Notes: generated by a model from the letters alone, not told the origin. A DNA stretch of 64,000 bases from Nocardia nova SH22a (GCF_000523235.1 NZ_CP006850.1:8246001-8310000); one strand, 5' to 3'. Counted from the first letter of the stretch, positions 41,355-51,350 are shown. Numbers and translations: made by a program.

Positions 41355-43814
41355 TCAGGCGGTCGCGGCGAACGCCGGGTACGCCGGTTCGGCCACCGGT
41401 TCGATGGCGTAGGCCAGGATGTCGGCCACGTCGGCGACGGGGCGGACGTCCAGGCTTTCCAGGACCTCGGCCGGGACCTCGTCCAGATCCGGCTCGTTGC
41501 GGGCCGGGATGAACACGGTCTTCAGTCCGGCACGCTGGGCGGCGAGCAGCTTCTGCTTCACACCGCCGATCGGCAGCACCCGGCCGTTCAGTGTGACCTC
41601 ACCGGTCATACCGACATCACCGCGGACCTGCCGTCCCAGTGCCAGCGACACCAGGGCGGTGACCATGGTGACACCCGCGGACGGACCGTCCTTGGGCACG
41701 GCACCGGCCGGGAAGTGGATGTGGATGTTGCGATCCAGCACCTCTCCAGGGATGCCGATCTCCTCCAGATGCGAGCGGACGTAGGTCAGCGCGATCTGTG
41801 CGGACTCCTTCATCACATCGCCCAGCTGTCCGGTCAGGGTCAGCGATCGCTCACCCTCGGCGGCGTTGGCCTCGATGTAGAGGACATCGCCACCGGCGCC
41901 GGTCACCGCCAGTCCGGTCGCCACACCGGGGACCGAGGTGCGCTCGACCGAGTCCGGGGTGAAGCGCGGACGACCCAGGTAGTCCTTCAGATCGCCGAGC
42001 CCGATCACCAGTGGCTCGGAAGTTCCTGCGACGACCGACTTTCCACCGGCCGCGAGGGAATCGTAACCGAGCTCCGGATCGTAACCCAGGTCGATCACCG
42101 TGGCGTTCGAATCCTCGCCCGCCGCAACGGTTTCCACGCCGAGTTCGTCCTGCGACAGCTTGGTCGCCGCCTTGCGCAACGCCTTCGCGAGCAATCGCTC
42201 CAGCTGTCGCACACCGGCTTCCCGGGTGTAGTTCGCCGCGATCTCACGCAGCGACTCGTCGGTGAACGAAACCTCCTGCGCGGTCAGCGCATTGCGTTCC
42301 AGCTGCCGGGGCACCAGGAAGTCGCGGGCGATGGCGACCTTGTCGTCCTCGGTGTAACCGTCGACGGTGATCAGTTCCATACGGTCCAGCAGCGGGCCGG
42401 GAATGGTCTCCATGACATTCGCGGTCGCGATGAACAGCACATCGGACAGATCCAGGTCCAGATCCAGGTAGTGATCGCGGAAGGTGTGGTTCTGCGCGGG
42501 ATCCAGCACCTCCAGCAGCGCGGCCGCCGGGTCGCCCCGGAAGTCCGAGCCCACCTTGTCGATCTCGTCCAGCAGGACGACGGGATTCATCGAACCCGCC
42601 TCCTTGATCGCGCGGACGATCCGGCCCGGCAGCGCGCCGACGTAGGTGCGGCGATGACCACGGATCTCGGCCTCGTCGCGCACACCGCCGAGGGCCACGC
42701 GCACGAACTTGCGGCCCAGCGCCCGCGCCACACTCTCACCCAGCGAGGTCTTACCCACACCGGGAGGACCGGCCAGCACCATCACGGCGCCGGACCCGCG
42801 ACCGCCGACGACCTCCAGACCGCGAGCGGCCCGGCGGGCACGCACGGCCAGGTATTCGACCATCCGGTCCTTGACCTCGTCCAGGCCGTGGTGATCGGCG
42901 TCGAGCACGGCCCGCGCGGCCGAAATATCGGTGCTGTCGGTGGTTTTCACCGACCACGGCAGATCCAGCACGGTGTCGAGCCAGGTCCGGATCCAGCCGG
43001 ATTCCGGGCTCTGCTCACTGCTGTGCTCGAGCCGGTCGACCTCGCGCAGCGCGGCCTCGCGGACCTTCTCCGGCAGATCGGCGTTCTCCACCCGGGTGCG
43101 GTAGTCGTCCGCACCGTCGGGTTCGCCCTCGCCCAGCTCCTTGCGAATCGCATTGAGCTGCTGGCGCAGCAGGAACTCACGCTGGGACTTCTCCAGCCCC
43201 TCGCGCACGTCCTCGCTGATCTTCTCGGTGACCTCGGCCTCGGCGATGTAGTCCTTGGTCCAGGCGATCAGAGTGGTCAGCCGGGTTTCGACATCGGGAG
43301 TGTCGAGCAGTTCGCGCTTCTGGTCATCGGTCAGGTACGGCGCGTAGCCCGCGGTGTCGGCCAGCGCCGACGGATCGGTCAGGCGGTTCACCACATCGAT
43401 GACCTGCCACGCCTCCCGGCGCTGCAGGACCGAGACGACCAGCCGCTTGTATTCGGCCGCGAGCTCTTTCGTGTGCGCGTCGGGCGCGGGGGCGTCGACC
43501 GGTTCGGCCTCCACCCACAGCGCGGCGCCCGGCCCGGTGACACCGTGCCCGATCTTGGCGCGCTGTTCGGCCTTCAACACCGCCGCCGCCGCGCCACCGC
43601 GCATCCGGCCGACCTGTTCGATGGTCGCGATCACACCGTAGGCGGCGTAACCCTCGTCCAAGCGCGGAGCGAGCAGCACGGATTCCGAGTTCGCGGCCCG
43701 CGCGGCATCGATGGCGGCCTGCGCCGACTCGTCGAGCTCGACAGGGACGACCATGCCCGGCAACACGACCGGATCGGTCAGGAACAGCACCGGCAGACGC
43801 TGTGGAGTACTCAC
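41355..43814 (-). CDS. lon: ATP-dependent protease Lon
   Basis: An 819-residue protein. The N-terminal substrate domain begins [22 protein letters not shown], Walker A is [13 protein letters not shown], Walker B is [11 protein letters not shown], and the protease domain has the catalytic Ser in [11 protein letters not shown] and the Lys in [14 protein letters not shown]. It degrades misfolded and regulatory proteins. GTG 43814 is chosen because GGAAGGGG lies 8 bases upstream; a TTG at 43832 coincides with that site. An HspR-type HAIR box upstream predicts heat-shock control, as known for streptomycete lon. Confidence 0.96.
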   Translation of the reverse strand: MSTPQRLPVLFLTDPVVLPGMVVPVELDESAQAAIDAARAANSESVLLAPRLDEGYAAYGVIATIEQVGRMRGGAAAAVLKAEQRAKIGHGVTGPGAALWVEAEPVDAPAPDAHTKELAAEYKRLVVSVLQRREAWQVIDVVNRLTDPSALADTAGYAPYLTDDQKRELLDTPDVETRLTTLIAWTKDYIAEAEVTEKISEDVREGLEKSQREFLLRQQLNAIRKELGEGEPDGADDYRTRVENADLPEKVREAALREVDRLEHSSEQSPESGWIRTWLDTVLDLPWSVKTTDSTDISAARAVLDADHHGLDEVKDRMVEYLAVRARRAARGLEVVGGRGSGAVMVLAGPPGVGKTSLGESVARALGRKFVRVALGGVRDEAEIRGHRRTYVGALPGRIVRAIKEAGSMNPVVLLDEIDKVGSDFRGDPAAALLEVLDPAQNHTFRDHYLDLDLDLSDVLFIATANVMETIPGPLLDRMELITVDGYTEDDKVAIARDFLVPRQLERNALTAQEVSFTDESLREIAANYTREAGVRQLERLLAKALRKAATKLSQDELGVETVAAGEDSNATVIDLGYDPELGYDSLAAGGKSVVAGTSEPLVIGLGDLKDYLGRPRFTPDSVERTSVPGVATGLAVTGAGGDVLYIEANAAEGERSLTLTGQLGDVMKESAQIALTYVRSHLEEIGIPGEVLDRNIHIHFPAGAVPKDGPSAGVTMVTALVSLALGRQVRGDVGMTGEVTLNGRVLPIGGVKQKLLAAQRAGLKTVFIPARNEPDLDEVPAEVLESLDVRPVADVADILAYAIEPVAEPAYPAFAATA

Positions 43815-43869
43815 AGATTCAGCCCCTTCCAAAGCATGCCCCGGATTCCTTCGGTTTTTCGCCTCCAGG

Positions 43870-43890
43870 GTTGAGCGTTATCTACTCAAC
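43870..43890 (-). promoter_or_regulatory. HAIR-like HspR operator of lon
   Basis: GTTGAG, nine bases, CTCAAC at 43870-43890, 56 bases before the lon start. The known HAIR consensus CTTGAGT-N7-ACTCAAG contains the same TTGAG-N9-CTCAA core with the same spacing. Confidence 0.75.
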
Positions 43891-44756
43891 TACGAACCCT
43901 GCCGAGTTGTTCCATGTGCTTGTTCACCTGCGGCGAACGGTGCGTCCGCCCGATCCGGACCCACCCCGAAGAAACGCCGAGTGGGCTGATCGGCGGGGAG
44001 ATACGCCTCGACCGCGAGTCCGCCGAGTGCGAGGTCGAAGGCCGCGTCGAAGGTGGTCACCGTGTTCACGAAACACAACTCCGTGCCCTGGTGTTCCAGC
44101 TCGATCCGCAATGCCACCGCCGATGGATCGGGCGGCTCCTCGACCGGGCCGAATGCGGCCAGCTCGGTGTACAGCGCGTGCAGGTAGGGATCGCCCCCGG
44201 CGGCCTGCCGGGCGAGGCGCGGCAGCAGGTGGGCTCGGATCTGCTCCGCGTTGCGCAGGCGGGGGACGAGCCCGTCGGGATGCAGGCCGAGCCGCATCAT
44301 GTTCACCGGAGGGCGCAGCAGATCCGGCCGGACGCGGTCGAACAGGACGCGCACCGCGTCGTTGGCCAGGATCAGATTCCACCGCCGGTCCACCGCGAGC
44401 GCCGGATACGGTTCGTAGGCCAGCAACACCTGCTGGACCGTCTCCCGGACCCGGGCCATATCCGGATCGGCGACCGGGGGATCCCGGAACACCGGCGCGT
44501 GCCCGGCCGCGACGAGCAGCCGATTGCGTTCGCGCAGTGGCACATCCAGCCGTTGCGCCAGATGCAGCACCATGGCGCTGCTGGGAATCGTGCGACCGGT
44601 CTCCACGAAACTGACATGCCTGGCCGAGACCTCCGCCTCGATGGCGAGATCCAGCTGACTGAGCCCGCGGCGATGCCGCCACTCGCGCAGCAGCTCACCG
44701 ACCGGACGATCGATATCCACCCGCCGAGTCTGCGCCCGCGTCCGCGCGAATGCCAT
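43890..44756 (-). CDS. XRE-family regulator, MmyB-like
   Basis: A 288-residue protein from ATG 44756; the frame continues upstream but overlaps the divergent SnoaL-like gene. The helix-turn-helix is LREWRHRRGLSQLDLAIEAEVSARHVSFVETGRTIPS (residues ~18-55). A PAS-like MmyB ligand domain follows (PYPALAVDRRWNLILANDAVRVLF, then NMMRLGLHPDGLVPRL). The family is tied to fatty acid sensing and often controls an adjacent gene, here perhaps the divergent small protein. Its stop touches the lon operator. Confidence 0.9.
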   Translation of the reverse strand: MAFARTRAQTRRVDIDRPVGELLREWRHRRGLSQLDLAIEAEVSARHVSFVETGRTIPSSAMVLHLAQRLDVPLRERNRLLVAAGHAPVFRDPPVADPDMARVRETVQQVLLAYEPYPALAVDRRWNLILANDAVRVLFDRVRPDLLRPPVNMMRLGLHPDGLVPRLRNAEQIRAHLLPRLARQAAGGDPYLHALYTELAAFGPVEEPPDPSAVALRIELEHQGTELCFVNTVTTFDAAFDLALGGLAVEAYLPADQPTRRFFGVGPDRADAPFAAGEQAHGTTRQGS

Positions 44757-44805
44757 GACAACCCGGGTAATCGACAGCGGCGGCGCGGGCACGGACAGTC
44801 GTGCC

Positions 44806-45174
44806 ATGACCACAGAGCAGAACAAGCGACTCGTCGTGGACGGATTCCGTACCTTCGCGGCGGGCGACATCGAGGTACTGCGCGACCTGCTGCACGAGAA
44901 CTTCATCGAACACAGCCCCGGCAACCCCAGCGGACGTGACGCGTTCATCGAGTTCATCGCCTCCGCGCCCGTCGCCGGAGCACGACTCGAACTCGCGCGG
45001 GTGATCGCCGAGGACGATCTGGTGGTCCTGCACTACCGCATGCACACGCCGGAGGATCCGCGCGGAGTAGCCGTCGTGGACATCTGGCGCGTCGCGGACG
45101 GGCGGATCGCCGAGCACTGGGATGTCGTGCAACCGGTGCCGAACTCCACCGAGATCCCGCACGGAATGTTCTGA
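44806..45174 (+). CDS. SnoaL/NTF2-like protein
   Basis: A 122-residue protein with an NTF2-like fold pattern: NKRLVVDGFRTFAAGDIEVLRDLLHENFIEHSPGNPSGRDAF, then DDLVVLHYRMHT and VVDIWRVADGRIAEHWDVVQPVP. Such proteins are small enzymes (cyclases, isomerases) or ligand binders. ATG 44806 is used because it is the first with family-like sequence. Divergent from the MmyB-like regulator with only 49 bases between, so shared regulation is plausible. Confidence 0.9.
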   Translation: MTTEQNKRLVVDGFRTFAAGDIEVLRDLLHENFIEHSPGNPSGRDAFIEFIASAPVAGARLELARVIAEDDLVVLHYRMHTPEDPRGVAVVDIWRVADGRIAEHWDVVQPVPNSTEIPHGMF

Positions 45175-45335
45175 CCGGCCGAACCCCTTGGGCCGCACGA
45201 GGTTCAGGGTCACAGCGATCGGCCTGTACCCGGGCACCATGAAGGCCGGTCCCTGGGTCTACTCGGGCAGCGCACCTTCCTGCCCTGATGGTGATGCTGC
45301 GCCTGGCGGTATACCCCTGCTCTAAACTCGTGCGG

Positions 45336-46091
45336 GTGGCGACCCACTCTGCGTCCGCACAGACCCCGGTCGGCGGGCGGCAGGCGCGCTGGCAGCCGCA
45401 CAACGATCGGCGGCGGGAGCAGATCGTCGCGGCGCTGATCGAGTTGCTGGAGGAGTCGGCGGCCGGGGACGAGATTTCCATGCAGCAGATCGCGAAGCGG
45501 TCGGGACTGGCGAAATCGGTTGTGTATCGGCAGTTCTCGGGGCGGGACGAACTGGACCGGCGGGCGCGGAGCACGATCAGTGAGCAGTTCATCGATACCG
45601 TCGATACCGCGCTCGACATCTGGGACGGGTCGATCCACCAGATCCTGCATCGCACGGTGGCGACGGTGGTGGACTGGATCACCGAGCACGCCCGGCTCTA
45701 CGACTTCGTGCGCAGTGGGCCCGCGGTCGGCGATCCGGACGATGTCGACGCGCTGAGCAGCATCAAGGCCACGATCGCCGCCCGCGCCCGGGCGCTGGTG
45801 ACCGGGCTGGGCGGTGTGGTCGGCGTGGTGGACGAACCCACCGCCGACACCATGACCTTCGCGATCGTGTCGATGACCGAGGCGACGGTGAGCCGCTGGG
45901 CCCGCGATCCACAACCGCTGCTCGGCCATGACCGGCTGATCGCCGAGGTCGCGGGCTACGCCTGGAGTGTGCTCGATGGCGCGGCCCGTGCGCAGCGGGT
46001 GCTGCTGGATCCGGAACTACCGCTGATCGAGGTGATCAACGCCCTCGCCGACACGAGCGAGGATTCAGGCCGCCAGCCAGCCGACGAGTGA
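45336..46091 (+). CDS. TetR-family regulator
   Basis: About 251 residues from GTG 45336 (GTG 45330 and 45288 also in frame; a TAAACT -10-like box just upstream suggests a leaderless message). The helix-turn-helix is EISMQQIAKRSGLAKSVVYRQFSGRDELDRRAR. The ligand domain (residues ~80-235) is unassigned. It converges with the AurF-like gene; a TetR-type inverted repeat upstream of that gene is a candidate target. Confidence 0.87.
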   Translation: MATHSASAQTPVGGRQARWQPHNDRRREQIVAALIELLEESAAGDEISMQQIAKRSGLAKSVVYRQFSGRDELDRRARSTISEQFIDTVDTALDIWDGSIHQILHRTVATVVDWITEHARLYDFVRSGPAVGDPDDVDALSSIKATIAARARALVTGLGGVVGVVDEPTADTMTFAIVSMTEATVSRWARDPQPLLGHDRLIAEVAGYAWSVLDGAARAQRVLLDPELPLIEVINALADTSEDSGRQPADE

Positions 46092-47105
46092 TCCGACGAC
46101 CGGCAACCGCTCGGCCACCGCGGGACGGCGCCGCTCGGGTTCGCCCCGGTAGCGCGACTGTTCTCCGTCCACATGCAGCATCCGCCACAGTTTGCGGGTC
46201 ACCGGATTCATCAGGCCCAGCTCATCCGCCAATTTCCGCATATCGCCGAAGTAGCCCGCCAGGATCCGGCGCGAATGCGGCGAATTCCAGAACGCCTCGT
46301 CGATCACCTCGCGCGGAATGTCGAATTCCCGGGCGAACGAGGCCGGCGGCGCCATGATCTGCCCGGCCAGCCAGCGCATGGTGATCGGGAAGGCCAGCCC
46401 GCACAGGGCCTTTCCGGTCGGTCCCATCCGTTCGATGTGCACCTTCAGGAACTCTCCGGCGAAGGAAATGTGGCGGGCCTCCTCGGCGATGTGGATCTGC
46501 ATGGTGCGCAGCACCGCCGGAGGCACCGTCTCGCCCTCGCGGATGACGGCCTTCTGGTAATGGTCGATCGGTTCCTCACCGGCGAGGATGCCGATGAAGA
46601 GAATGACGTGCGCGTAACCGCCCAGCACCCCGATCAGCGGTGAGGTCGCGCGGAACAGCGGCCGCATCCCCGGAACGTCCACACCGATGCGGTTGATGAG
46701 CTCCTGGAACATCTGGATGTGGTTGCACTCTTCGGTCATCTCGTGCAGGCAGTACCGGAACTCCGGGGCTCCGTTGGGGAGCTTCATGATGTACTGCATC
46801 ATCCCGCGGATCAGGATGCTCTCGAAGGCCGCGCCGACCTTGATCACGTTGGCCATGCGCCATTTGCCGATCTCGATCTGCCGTTCCAGCGGCTGCGACC
46901 GATACCACTCGGTAGCGCCCAGCGGATCGAGGTCGGGGGAGAGGACCCATCTCGGATCGTTCTGATCGATCGCCAGTTCCGGTGCGTCCCAGTCGATATC
47001 GAGATAGGGATCGAAATTGCGCTGAACCGACCCCTCGGACAGGATCGCCAGCGCCTCCCGGTACTCCGGGCCGAACAGATCACGACGTTCATGCGACAGC
47101 GTCAT
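46065..47105 (-). CDS. AurF-type diiron oxygenase
   Basis: A 346-residue protein with the AurF/PF11583 pattern: helices carrying EMTEECNHIQMF and EEARHISFAGEF supply the Glu and His ligands of a di-iron site, and GAAFESILIRG supplies a further Glu. Known members oxidise arylamines (p-aminobenzoate to p-nitrobenzoate) or other substrates; the substrate here is unknown. Last codons overlap the convergent TetR gene by 27 bases. A near-perfect inverted repeat lies upstream. Confidence 0.9.
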   Translation of the reverse strand: MTLSHERRDLFGPEYREALAILSEGSVQRNFDPYLDIDWDAPELAIDQNDPRWVLSPDLDPLGATEWYRSQPLERQIEIGKWRMANVIKVGAAFESILIRGMMQYIMKLPNGAPEFRYCLHEMTEECNHIQMFQELINRIGVDVPGMRPLFRATSPLIGVLGGYAHVILFIGILAGEEPIDHYQKAVIREGETVPPAVLRTMQIHIAEEARHISFAGEFLKVHIERMGPTGKALCGLAFPITMRWLAGQIMAPPASFAREFDIPREVIDEAFWNSPHSRRILAGYFGDMRKLADELGLMNPVTRKLWRMLHVDGEQSRYRGEPERRRPAVAERLPVVGSLVGWLAA

Positions 47106-47206
47106 CGATGTCTCCTTGCTCTGCGGGACACCCGATCGACCGGCCCGCCTCCGGACCGGACAATTCGCCGGTGACCGACACCACGTGGGTGGTTGACTCC
47201 AGAATA

Positions 47207-47227
47207 TATGGGACTCACAGTCTCATA
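47207..47227. promoter_or_regulatory. TetR-type inverted repeat upstream of the AurF-like gene
   Basis: TATGGGACT-CAC-AGTCTCATA, 9-3-9 with one mismatch, in the divergent region between the AurF-like and DUF445 genes. Candidate operator for the adjacent TetR protein; direction of action not resolved. Confidence 0.6.
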
Positions 47228-47395
47228 CAATCCCCCCGGGCCCAGGAATTTGCCCGACGGCGACGGCGAGTCCGTCCCGCACCCGCGGTTCGCCGCGCCG
47301 ACCTGCACAGCTACCGCCCCGCCGCATTGACACCACTGGGCCCCGGTGAGAATGTGAGGGCCCAGTCAGCTCGCATGTCGCAAGGGGGATCCACG

Positions 47396-48751
47396 ATGGC
47401 GGTAGTCGCCGGTGGTGTGTTCATCGACTGGGAACACCTGACCGGGCAGCCGAAACTCGTCGTGGATCTGATCACCTTCCCGATCTTCAGCGCCCTGGCG
47501 GGCTGGCTCACCAACTGGACCGGCGTGCTGATGCTGTTCTGGCCGTTGCGATTTCGCGGCGTCCGGATTCCGGGACTACAGGTGCTCTATCCGTACTTCC
47601 CGCGGCGCGTGCAGGTGCTCCCCACCTTCTCCGGCGACGGTAAGCGCCTCGGCTTCCAGGGCTTCATTCCGGCGCGCGCGGAGAAGATGGCCAGTATCTG
47701 CGTGGACATGGCGATCATGCGGATCGGCAGCCCGCGCGATTTCATCCACGAACTCGATCTCGAGGGTATCGCCGACTACATCGCCGACCAGGCGCACGAA
47801 CAGCTGCAGCAGATCGTCGACGATGTGATGTACCGGGAGAATCCGGAACTGTGGCGGGCGGTGCCGCGACCGGCCAAGCAGATTCTGTATCAGCGCATCG
47901 ACAAGGAACTGCCGAAGCTGTGCCGCCGCGGATTCGAGCAGCTCGGCGACAATGTCGACCAGCTCATCGACATCAAGATCTTCGTGATCCGCTATCTGCA
48001 GGCGAATCCGGAGATCCTCAAGGATCTGACCACCACGATCGCCGCGCCGGAGCTGCGCTTCATGGTCCGCATCGGCCTGCTCGGCGCACCGTTCGGCGTG
48101 CTGCTGGCGCTGTACATGCATGTGCACTACGACATTCCGGTGATCGGCTGGATCCCGGGATGGCTGGTGGTGCTGGCGGCGGCCGCGGCGATCGGCGTCC
48201 TGGTCAACATGATCGCCATCAAGATGGTGTTCGAGCCCGGCGATCCGCAGCCGCGCTACAAGTACCTCTGGCGGCAGGCGCTGCTGGCCAAACGACAGCC
48301 GCAGGCCGCCGCCGATCTGGCCCACATCCTGGCCTATCAGGTCCTGACGCTGCCGAATCTCGCCGCCGAACTGCTCGACGGGCCGAACGGCGACAAGACC
48401 CGGCAGCTGGTGGAACATCTCATCGCCGACGAGATCCGCGCCCAGCTGGGCCCCACCCGCTCGGTGGTGCGCGCGGCCTTCGGTGCGCGCCAGTTCGACA
48501 ATCTCCAGGTGGGCGCGGCCGGCGCCGCGGTGGGCCTGGCGCCGAGTCTGGTCGAGGACGAGGAATTCGCGCGGGACCAGGCTCGCAAGATCGACGAATT
48601 CGCCGCCCGGAAGCTCAAACAGCTCACCCCGGGCGAGTTCATGGAGATGTTCTACGCCTCGGTCGAGCAGGACGCCTGGCTGCTGTATCTGCACGGCGCC
48701 GCACTGGGCCTCGTCGTCGGCGCGGTGCATCTGCTGATCTTCGGCTGGTAG
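47396..48751 (+). CDS. DUF445-family membrane protein
   Basis: A 451-residue protein from ATG 47396, with AAGGGGG upstream. N-terminal FPIFSALAGWLTNWTGVLMLFWPLRF and GFQGFIPARAEKMASI match the DUF445 core. A middle hydrophobic pair (residues ~225-275, MVRIGLLGAPFGVLLALYM and GWLVVLAAAAAIGVLVNMIA) and a C-terminal helix (GAALGLVVGAVHLLIFGW) anchor it. The rest is amphipathic helices as in envelope proteins of this family. No function established. Confidence 0.82.
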   Translation: MAVVAGGVFIDWEHLTGQPKLVVDLITFPIFSALAGWLTNWTGVLMLFWPLRFRGVRIPGLQVLYPYFPRRVQVLPTFSGDGKRLGFQGFIPARAEKMASICVDMAIMRIGSPRDFIHELDLEGIADYIADQAHEQLQQIVDDVMYRENPELWRAVPRPAKQILYQRIDKELPKLCRRGFEQLGDNVDQLIDIKIFVIRYLQANPEILKDLTTTIAAPELRFMVRIGLLGAPFGVLLALYMHVHYDIPVIGWIPGWLVVLAAAAAIGVLVNMIAIKMVFEPGDPQPRYKYLWRQALLAKRQPQAAADLAHILAYQVLTLPNLAAELLDGPNGDKTRQLVEHLIADEIRAQLGPTRSVVRAAFGARQFDNLQVGAAGAAVGLAPSLVEDEEFARDQARKIDEFAARKLKQLTPGEFMEMFYASVEQDAWLLYLHGAALGLVVGAVHLLIFGW

Positions 48752-48757
48752 TAAATA

Positions 48758-48773
48758 CAAGCACGCATGCTTG
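48758..48773. repeat. Palindrome between the DUF445 and DinB-like-fold genes
   Basis: CAAGCA-CGCA-TGCTTG (48758-48773) starts 7 bases after one stop and ends 33 bases before the next start. It is followed by a run of T, so it could be a terminator or an operator for a small regulator. Confidence 0.5.
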
Positions 48774-48805
48774 CATTTTTTTCGGCCCGTTGCCATGCTG
48801 TCGTC

Positions 48806-49597
48806 ATGGCTGATCTGGAGGCGCTGCTCGCCGATTTCGAGGCCGAGTGCGCGGACCTCGACCACCTGGTCGCACCGCTCTCCGATGCGGACTGGGCCCG
48901 CCCGACGCCCGCCGAGGGCTGGACCATCGCCCACCAGATCGCCCATCTGACCTGGACCGACGAGGTGTCGACGATCGCCGCGACCGATGCCGCGCGGTTC
49001 GCCGAGTTGCTGCGCGAGGCCGCGACGAAGATCGCCACCTTCGTCGACGACGCGGCCGCCGAACTCGCGACCCTGCCGCCCGGGGATCTGCTGGTGCGGT
49101 GGCGACGGGGGCGAACTGGTCTGGCAGCGGCGCTGCGGGCCGTCCCCGCCGGGACGAAACTGCCGTGGTTCGGACCGCCGATGAGCCCGATGTCGATGGT
49201 CAGCGCCCGATTGATGGAGACCTGGGCACACGGTCAGGATGTGGCCGACACCTTGGACAGGCCCCGGGCAGCGACCGCGCGGCTGCGCAATATCGCCCAT
49301 ATCGGCGTGCGGACTCGCGATTTCGCCTACACCGTGCACGGACGGCCACTGCCGGCGGAACCGTTCCGGATCGAGTTGACCGCTCCGGACGGCACGGTCT
49401 GGAGCTGGGGCCCGGAGGATGCCGCTCAGCGCGTCACCGGTTCGGCACTGGACTTCTGCCTGCTGGTGACGCAGCGCCGCCACCGTGACGATCTACCGCT
49501 CACCACGGTCGGCGCCGACGCCGCCGAATGGCTGACCATCGCGCAGGCTTTCGCGGGACCGCCCGGAACCGGACGTGAAGCCGGCCGGTTCGACTGA
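48806..49597 (+). CDS. DinB-fold/mycothiol maleylpyruvate isomerase-like protein (TIGR03084 type)
   Basis: A 263-residue protein. The four-helix DinB-like N-terminal domain has [14 protein letters not shown] and [12 protein letters not shown], whose histidines and acidic residue are the usual metal-binding set. The C-terminal domain (from residue ~165) is mixed alpha/beta and ends in [30 protein letters not shown] 48806 is chosen because the family begins there; no clear ribosome binding site is present, so the start may be leaderless. Enzymatic activity unknown. Confidence 0.85.
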   Translation: MADLEALLADFEAECADLDHLVAPLSDADWARPTPAEGWTIAHQIAHLTWTDEVSTIAATDAARFAELLREAATKIATFVDDAAAELATLPPGDLLVRWRRGRTGLAAALRAVPAGTKLPWFGPPMSPMSMVSARLMETWAHGQDVADTLDRPRAATARLRNIAHIGVRTRDFAYTVHGRPLPAEPFRIELTAPDGTVWSWGPEDAAQRVTGSALDFCLLVTQRRHRDDLPLTTVGADAAEWLTIAQAFAGPPGTGREAGRFD

Positions 49598-49925
49598 ACC
49601 GGCCGAGAAGAGCGGGCGAGCGCCGACTTGGGGTGCGCCGTGCTTATGGCCGACCGGACGCCGTTGGCCGGAGGTCTTCGAGATCGCAGCTCGAAGCTGG
49701 CGCTCGCCAGCACTGTCCGAGTACCCCGGACGAACACCGGACAAACCCCTGCCCAACCGCTCTCGAATACCCCCTCGAGCCCTCTCCGACGCGCATCGGT
49801 GGCTGTGATGTTTGCCGCAGGGGTGCGGCACTGTGCCGTATCACCCAGTAACCTGGACGCACGTACGACTTTCAACGGTGCGGGTCGTTTACGAGGGGAA
49901 CAAGGGGAGAGGGAGACGCACCGAT
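49598..49925. other. Intergenic region, nothing convincing
   Basis: About 330 bases with two short imperfect inverted repeats near the left end. Open frames are Arg/Pro-rich and have no ribosome binding site. The right end (GGGGAACAAGGGGAGAGGGAG) is a purine-rich leader just before the next gene. Confidence 0.4.
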
Positions 49926-50618
49926 ATGGCACCGCAATCCGCGCAATCCCGGACCGCCGGCCAAATCCTGCAACACACCGCGATCGTGCTCGCCGGTATG
50001 GCGAGTATCGGGCTGACGGTCGCCGCCGGGACATATGTCGTCAATCAGATCGGGGACACCGGGCTGCCCGCCGTGATCCACCCCGGGGAGGCGGACACCC
50101 CGAACCCGCCCGCACCCGAGGCACTGCACCCCGCGGCCGAGGCGCCGCGCACCCCATCGGCCACGGCTCGATGGGATCTCGCCGCCGACTCGCGGCCACT
50201 CCCGGTCGTCGTCGCGGGTCCGGTTGCGGCCGAACAGGATTCGGCCCCACCGCCGCCACCGGCACCCGCCTACGCCGCGAACACCGTGCAGTCCGACGGC
50301 GTCGGCGGTCGGCTGAATCTGTCCGAAGACACCTACCTCGGCGCGAATCTGTCCAGAACGCAACAGCATTCGCTCACCGTCAGGCTCGATACGAACCTTC
50401 CCGCGGCCTTCGGCACCACCGAGTCGCCGCAGGCCGAGTCGGACGCCACATCCGGCGTGACCGAATTCCGCACCGATGTCGACGTGCACAGCGGCGAGTT
50501 CAGCGTCGCGATGACCGATCCGCTGCTGGGCCGCCACGATATGCAGGTCCAGCGCCACACGCAGCCGGGTGCCGTCGATTCCGAGCACCCACAGCTCACG
50601 GATTCCGGGCAGGCATAG
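49926..50618 (+). CDS. Proline-rich membrane-anchored protein, function unknown
   Basis: A 230-residue protein. One N-terminal membrane helix or signal anchor (AGQILQHTAIVLAGMASIGLT) is followed by a Pro/Glu-rich stretch (GEADTPNPPAPEALHPAAEAP, PPPPPAPAYAA) and a beta-like C-terminal region (NLSEDTYLGANLSRTQQHSLTVRLDTNLPAAF). No catalytic motif. The purine-rich leader and a terminator downstream suggest a single-gene unit. Envelope location inferred. Confidence 0.6.
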   Translation: MAPQSAQSRTAGQILQHTAIVLAGMASIGLTVAAGTYVVNQIGDTGLPAVIHPGEADTPNPPAPEALHPAAEAPRTPSATARWDLAADSRPLPVVVAGPVAAEQDSAPPPPPAPAYAANTVQSDGVGGRLNLSEDTYLGANLSRTQQHSLTVRLDTNLPAAFGTTESPQAESDATSGVTEFRTDVDVHSGEFSVAMTDPLLGRHDMQVQRHTQPGAVDSEHPQLTDSGQA

Positions 50619-50630
50619 CCACACCACATC

Positions 50631-50667
50631 ACCGGCCGGTACCGTACTCAGGTACTCGGCCGGTTTT
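50631..50667 (+). terminator. Rho-independent-type terminator
   Basis: ACCGGCCG (50631-50638) pairs with CGGCCGGT (50657-50664), with an inner GTACC/GGTAC stem and TTTT after it. It is 13 bases downstream of the Pro-rich protein. Confidence 0.75.
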
Positions 50668-50840
50668 GGGGTGTCCGCTCCCGTTGAGCACACCTGGAAC
50701 AGACTGGACGTTCGAGGCATTTCCGCTTGTCAGCGGTTATCCGCCACCCTGGGCGGGGCCCATACGTTAATCCCCGGTAACTATTTAATAAAGAGGAATT
50801 TTGTAGTATTTTTGTGGCAGTCGGGGAACAGGGAGAGCCT

Positions 50841-51350
50841 ATGGGCCACATCAGGTACGCGAGTGACGTCGGGGCTCCGGTCGAAGTCGCCTTCGCTTAC
50901 ACCGACAACCATCTGTTCGTACCGGATTGGATGTTCGGCGTCGCGAGTTTCGAGCCGGTCGGCGAGGCGGAGCACGGCCCGGGCGCGCGCTATACCGCCG
51001 CTCTCCAACTCGGTCTGTGGCATCCTGCGGTGGAATGCGAGATCACCGAATACCGCCGCAATGCGGTGCTCGGATACGCCCTGCGCAGGCGCCGGCCGGG
51101 GAAGGCGGCGCCTGCGCAGGAGCGTGACTCGCCCGCCACCACACTGACACTGCGGGTCGATCCGCTCGGCTACGGGCGGTCCGTACTGACCTTCGAGGTC
51201 GACTATCCGGAATTGCGCGGCTGGCCGGTGCGCGCGGGCGCGCGGGCGCTCGATGCCGCGGTGCAGGCCGCCGTCCGCCGCAGCGAAGCGCAATTACGCA
51301 GGGAGATAGAAGAATTCCACGGTACGGATCTTGTCGGCCGGATTGCGTAG
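50841..51350 (+). CDS. SRPBCC-family (polyketide cyclase/START-like) protein
   Basis: A 169-residue protein from ATG 50841, with GGGAGAG upstream. GHIRYASDVGAPVEVAFAYTDNHLFVPDWMFGV opens a START-like fold and a long C-terminal helix (ALDAAVQAAVRRSEAQLRREIEEFH) closes it. Proteins of this fold bind hydrophobic ligands. A basic loop (LRRRRPGKAAPAQERDS) in the middle is unusual. It precedes the RNase H gene by 10 bases, so the two may be cotranscribed. Confidence 0.85.
   Translation: MGHIRYASDVGAPVEVAFAYTDNHLFVPDWMFGVASFEPVGEAEHGPGARYTAALQLGLWHPAVECEITEYRRNAVLGYALRRRRPGKAAPAQERDSPATTLTLRVDPLGYGRSVLTFEVDYPELRGWPVRAGARALDAAVQAAVRRSEAQLRREIEEFHGTDLVGRIA

Noticed and set aside
41715..43874. A 719-residue plus-strand frame opposite lon
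   Set aside because: Long antisense open frames are common at this GC content. It mirrors the lon coding phase and shows His/Arg/Gly-rich shadow sequence.
47576..49483. A 635-residue minus-strand frame opposite the DUF445 and DinB-fold genes
   Set aside because: Antisense shadow crossing two real genes; no domain, signal or ribosome binding site.
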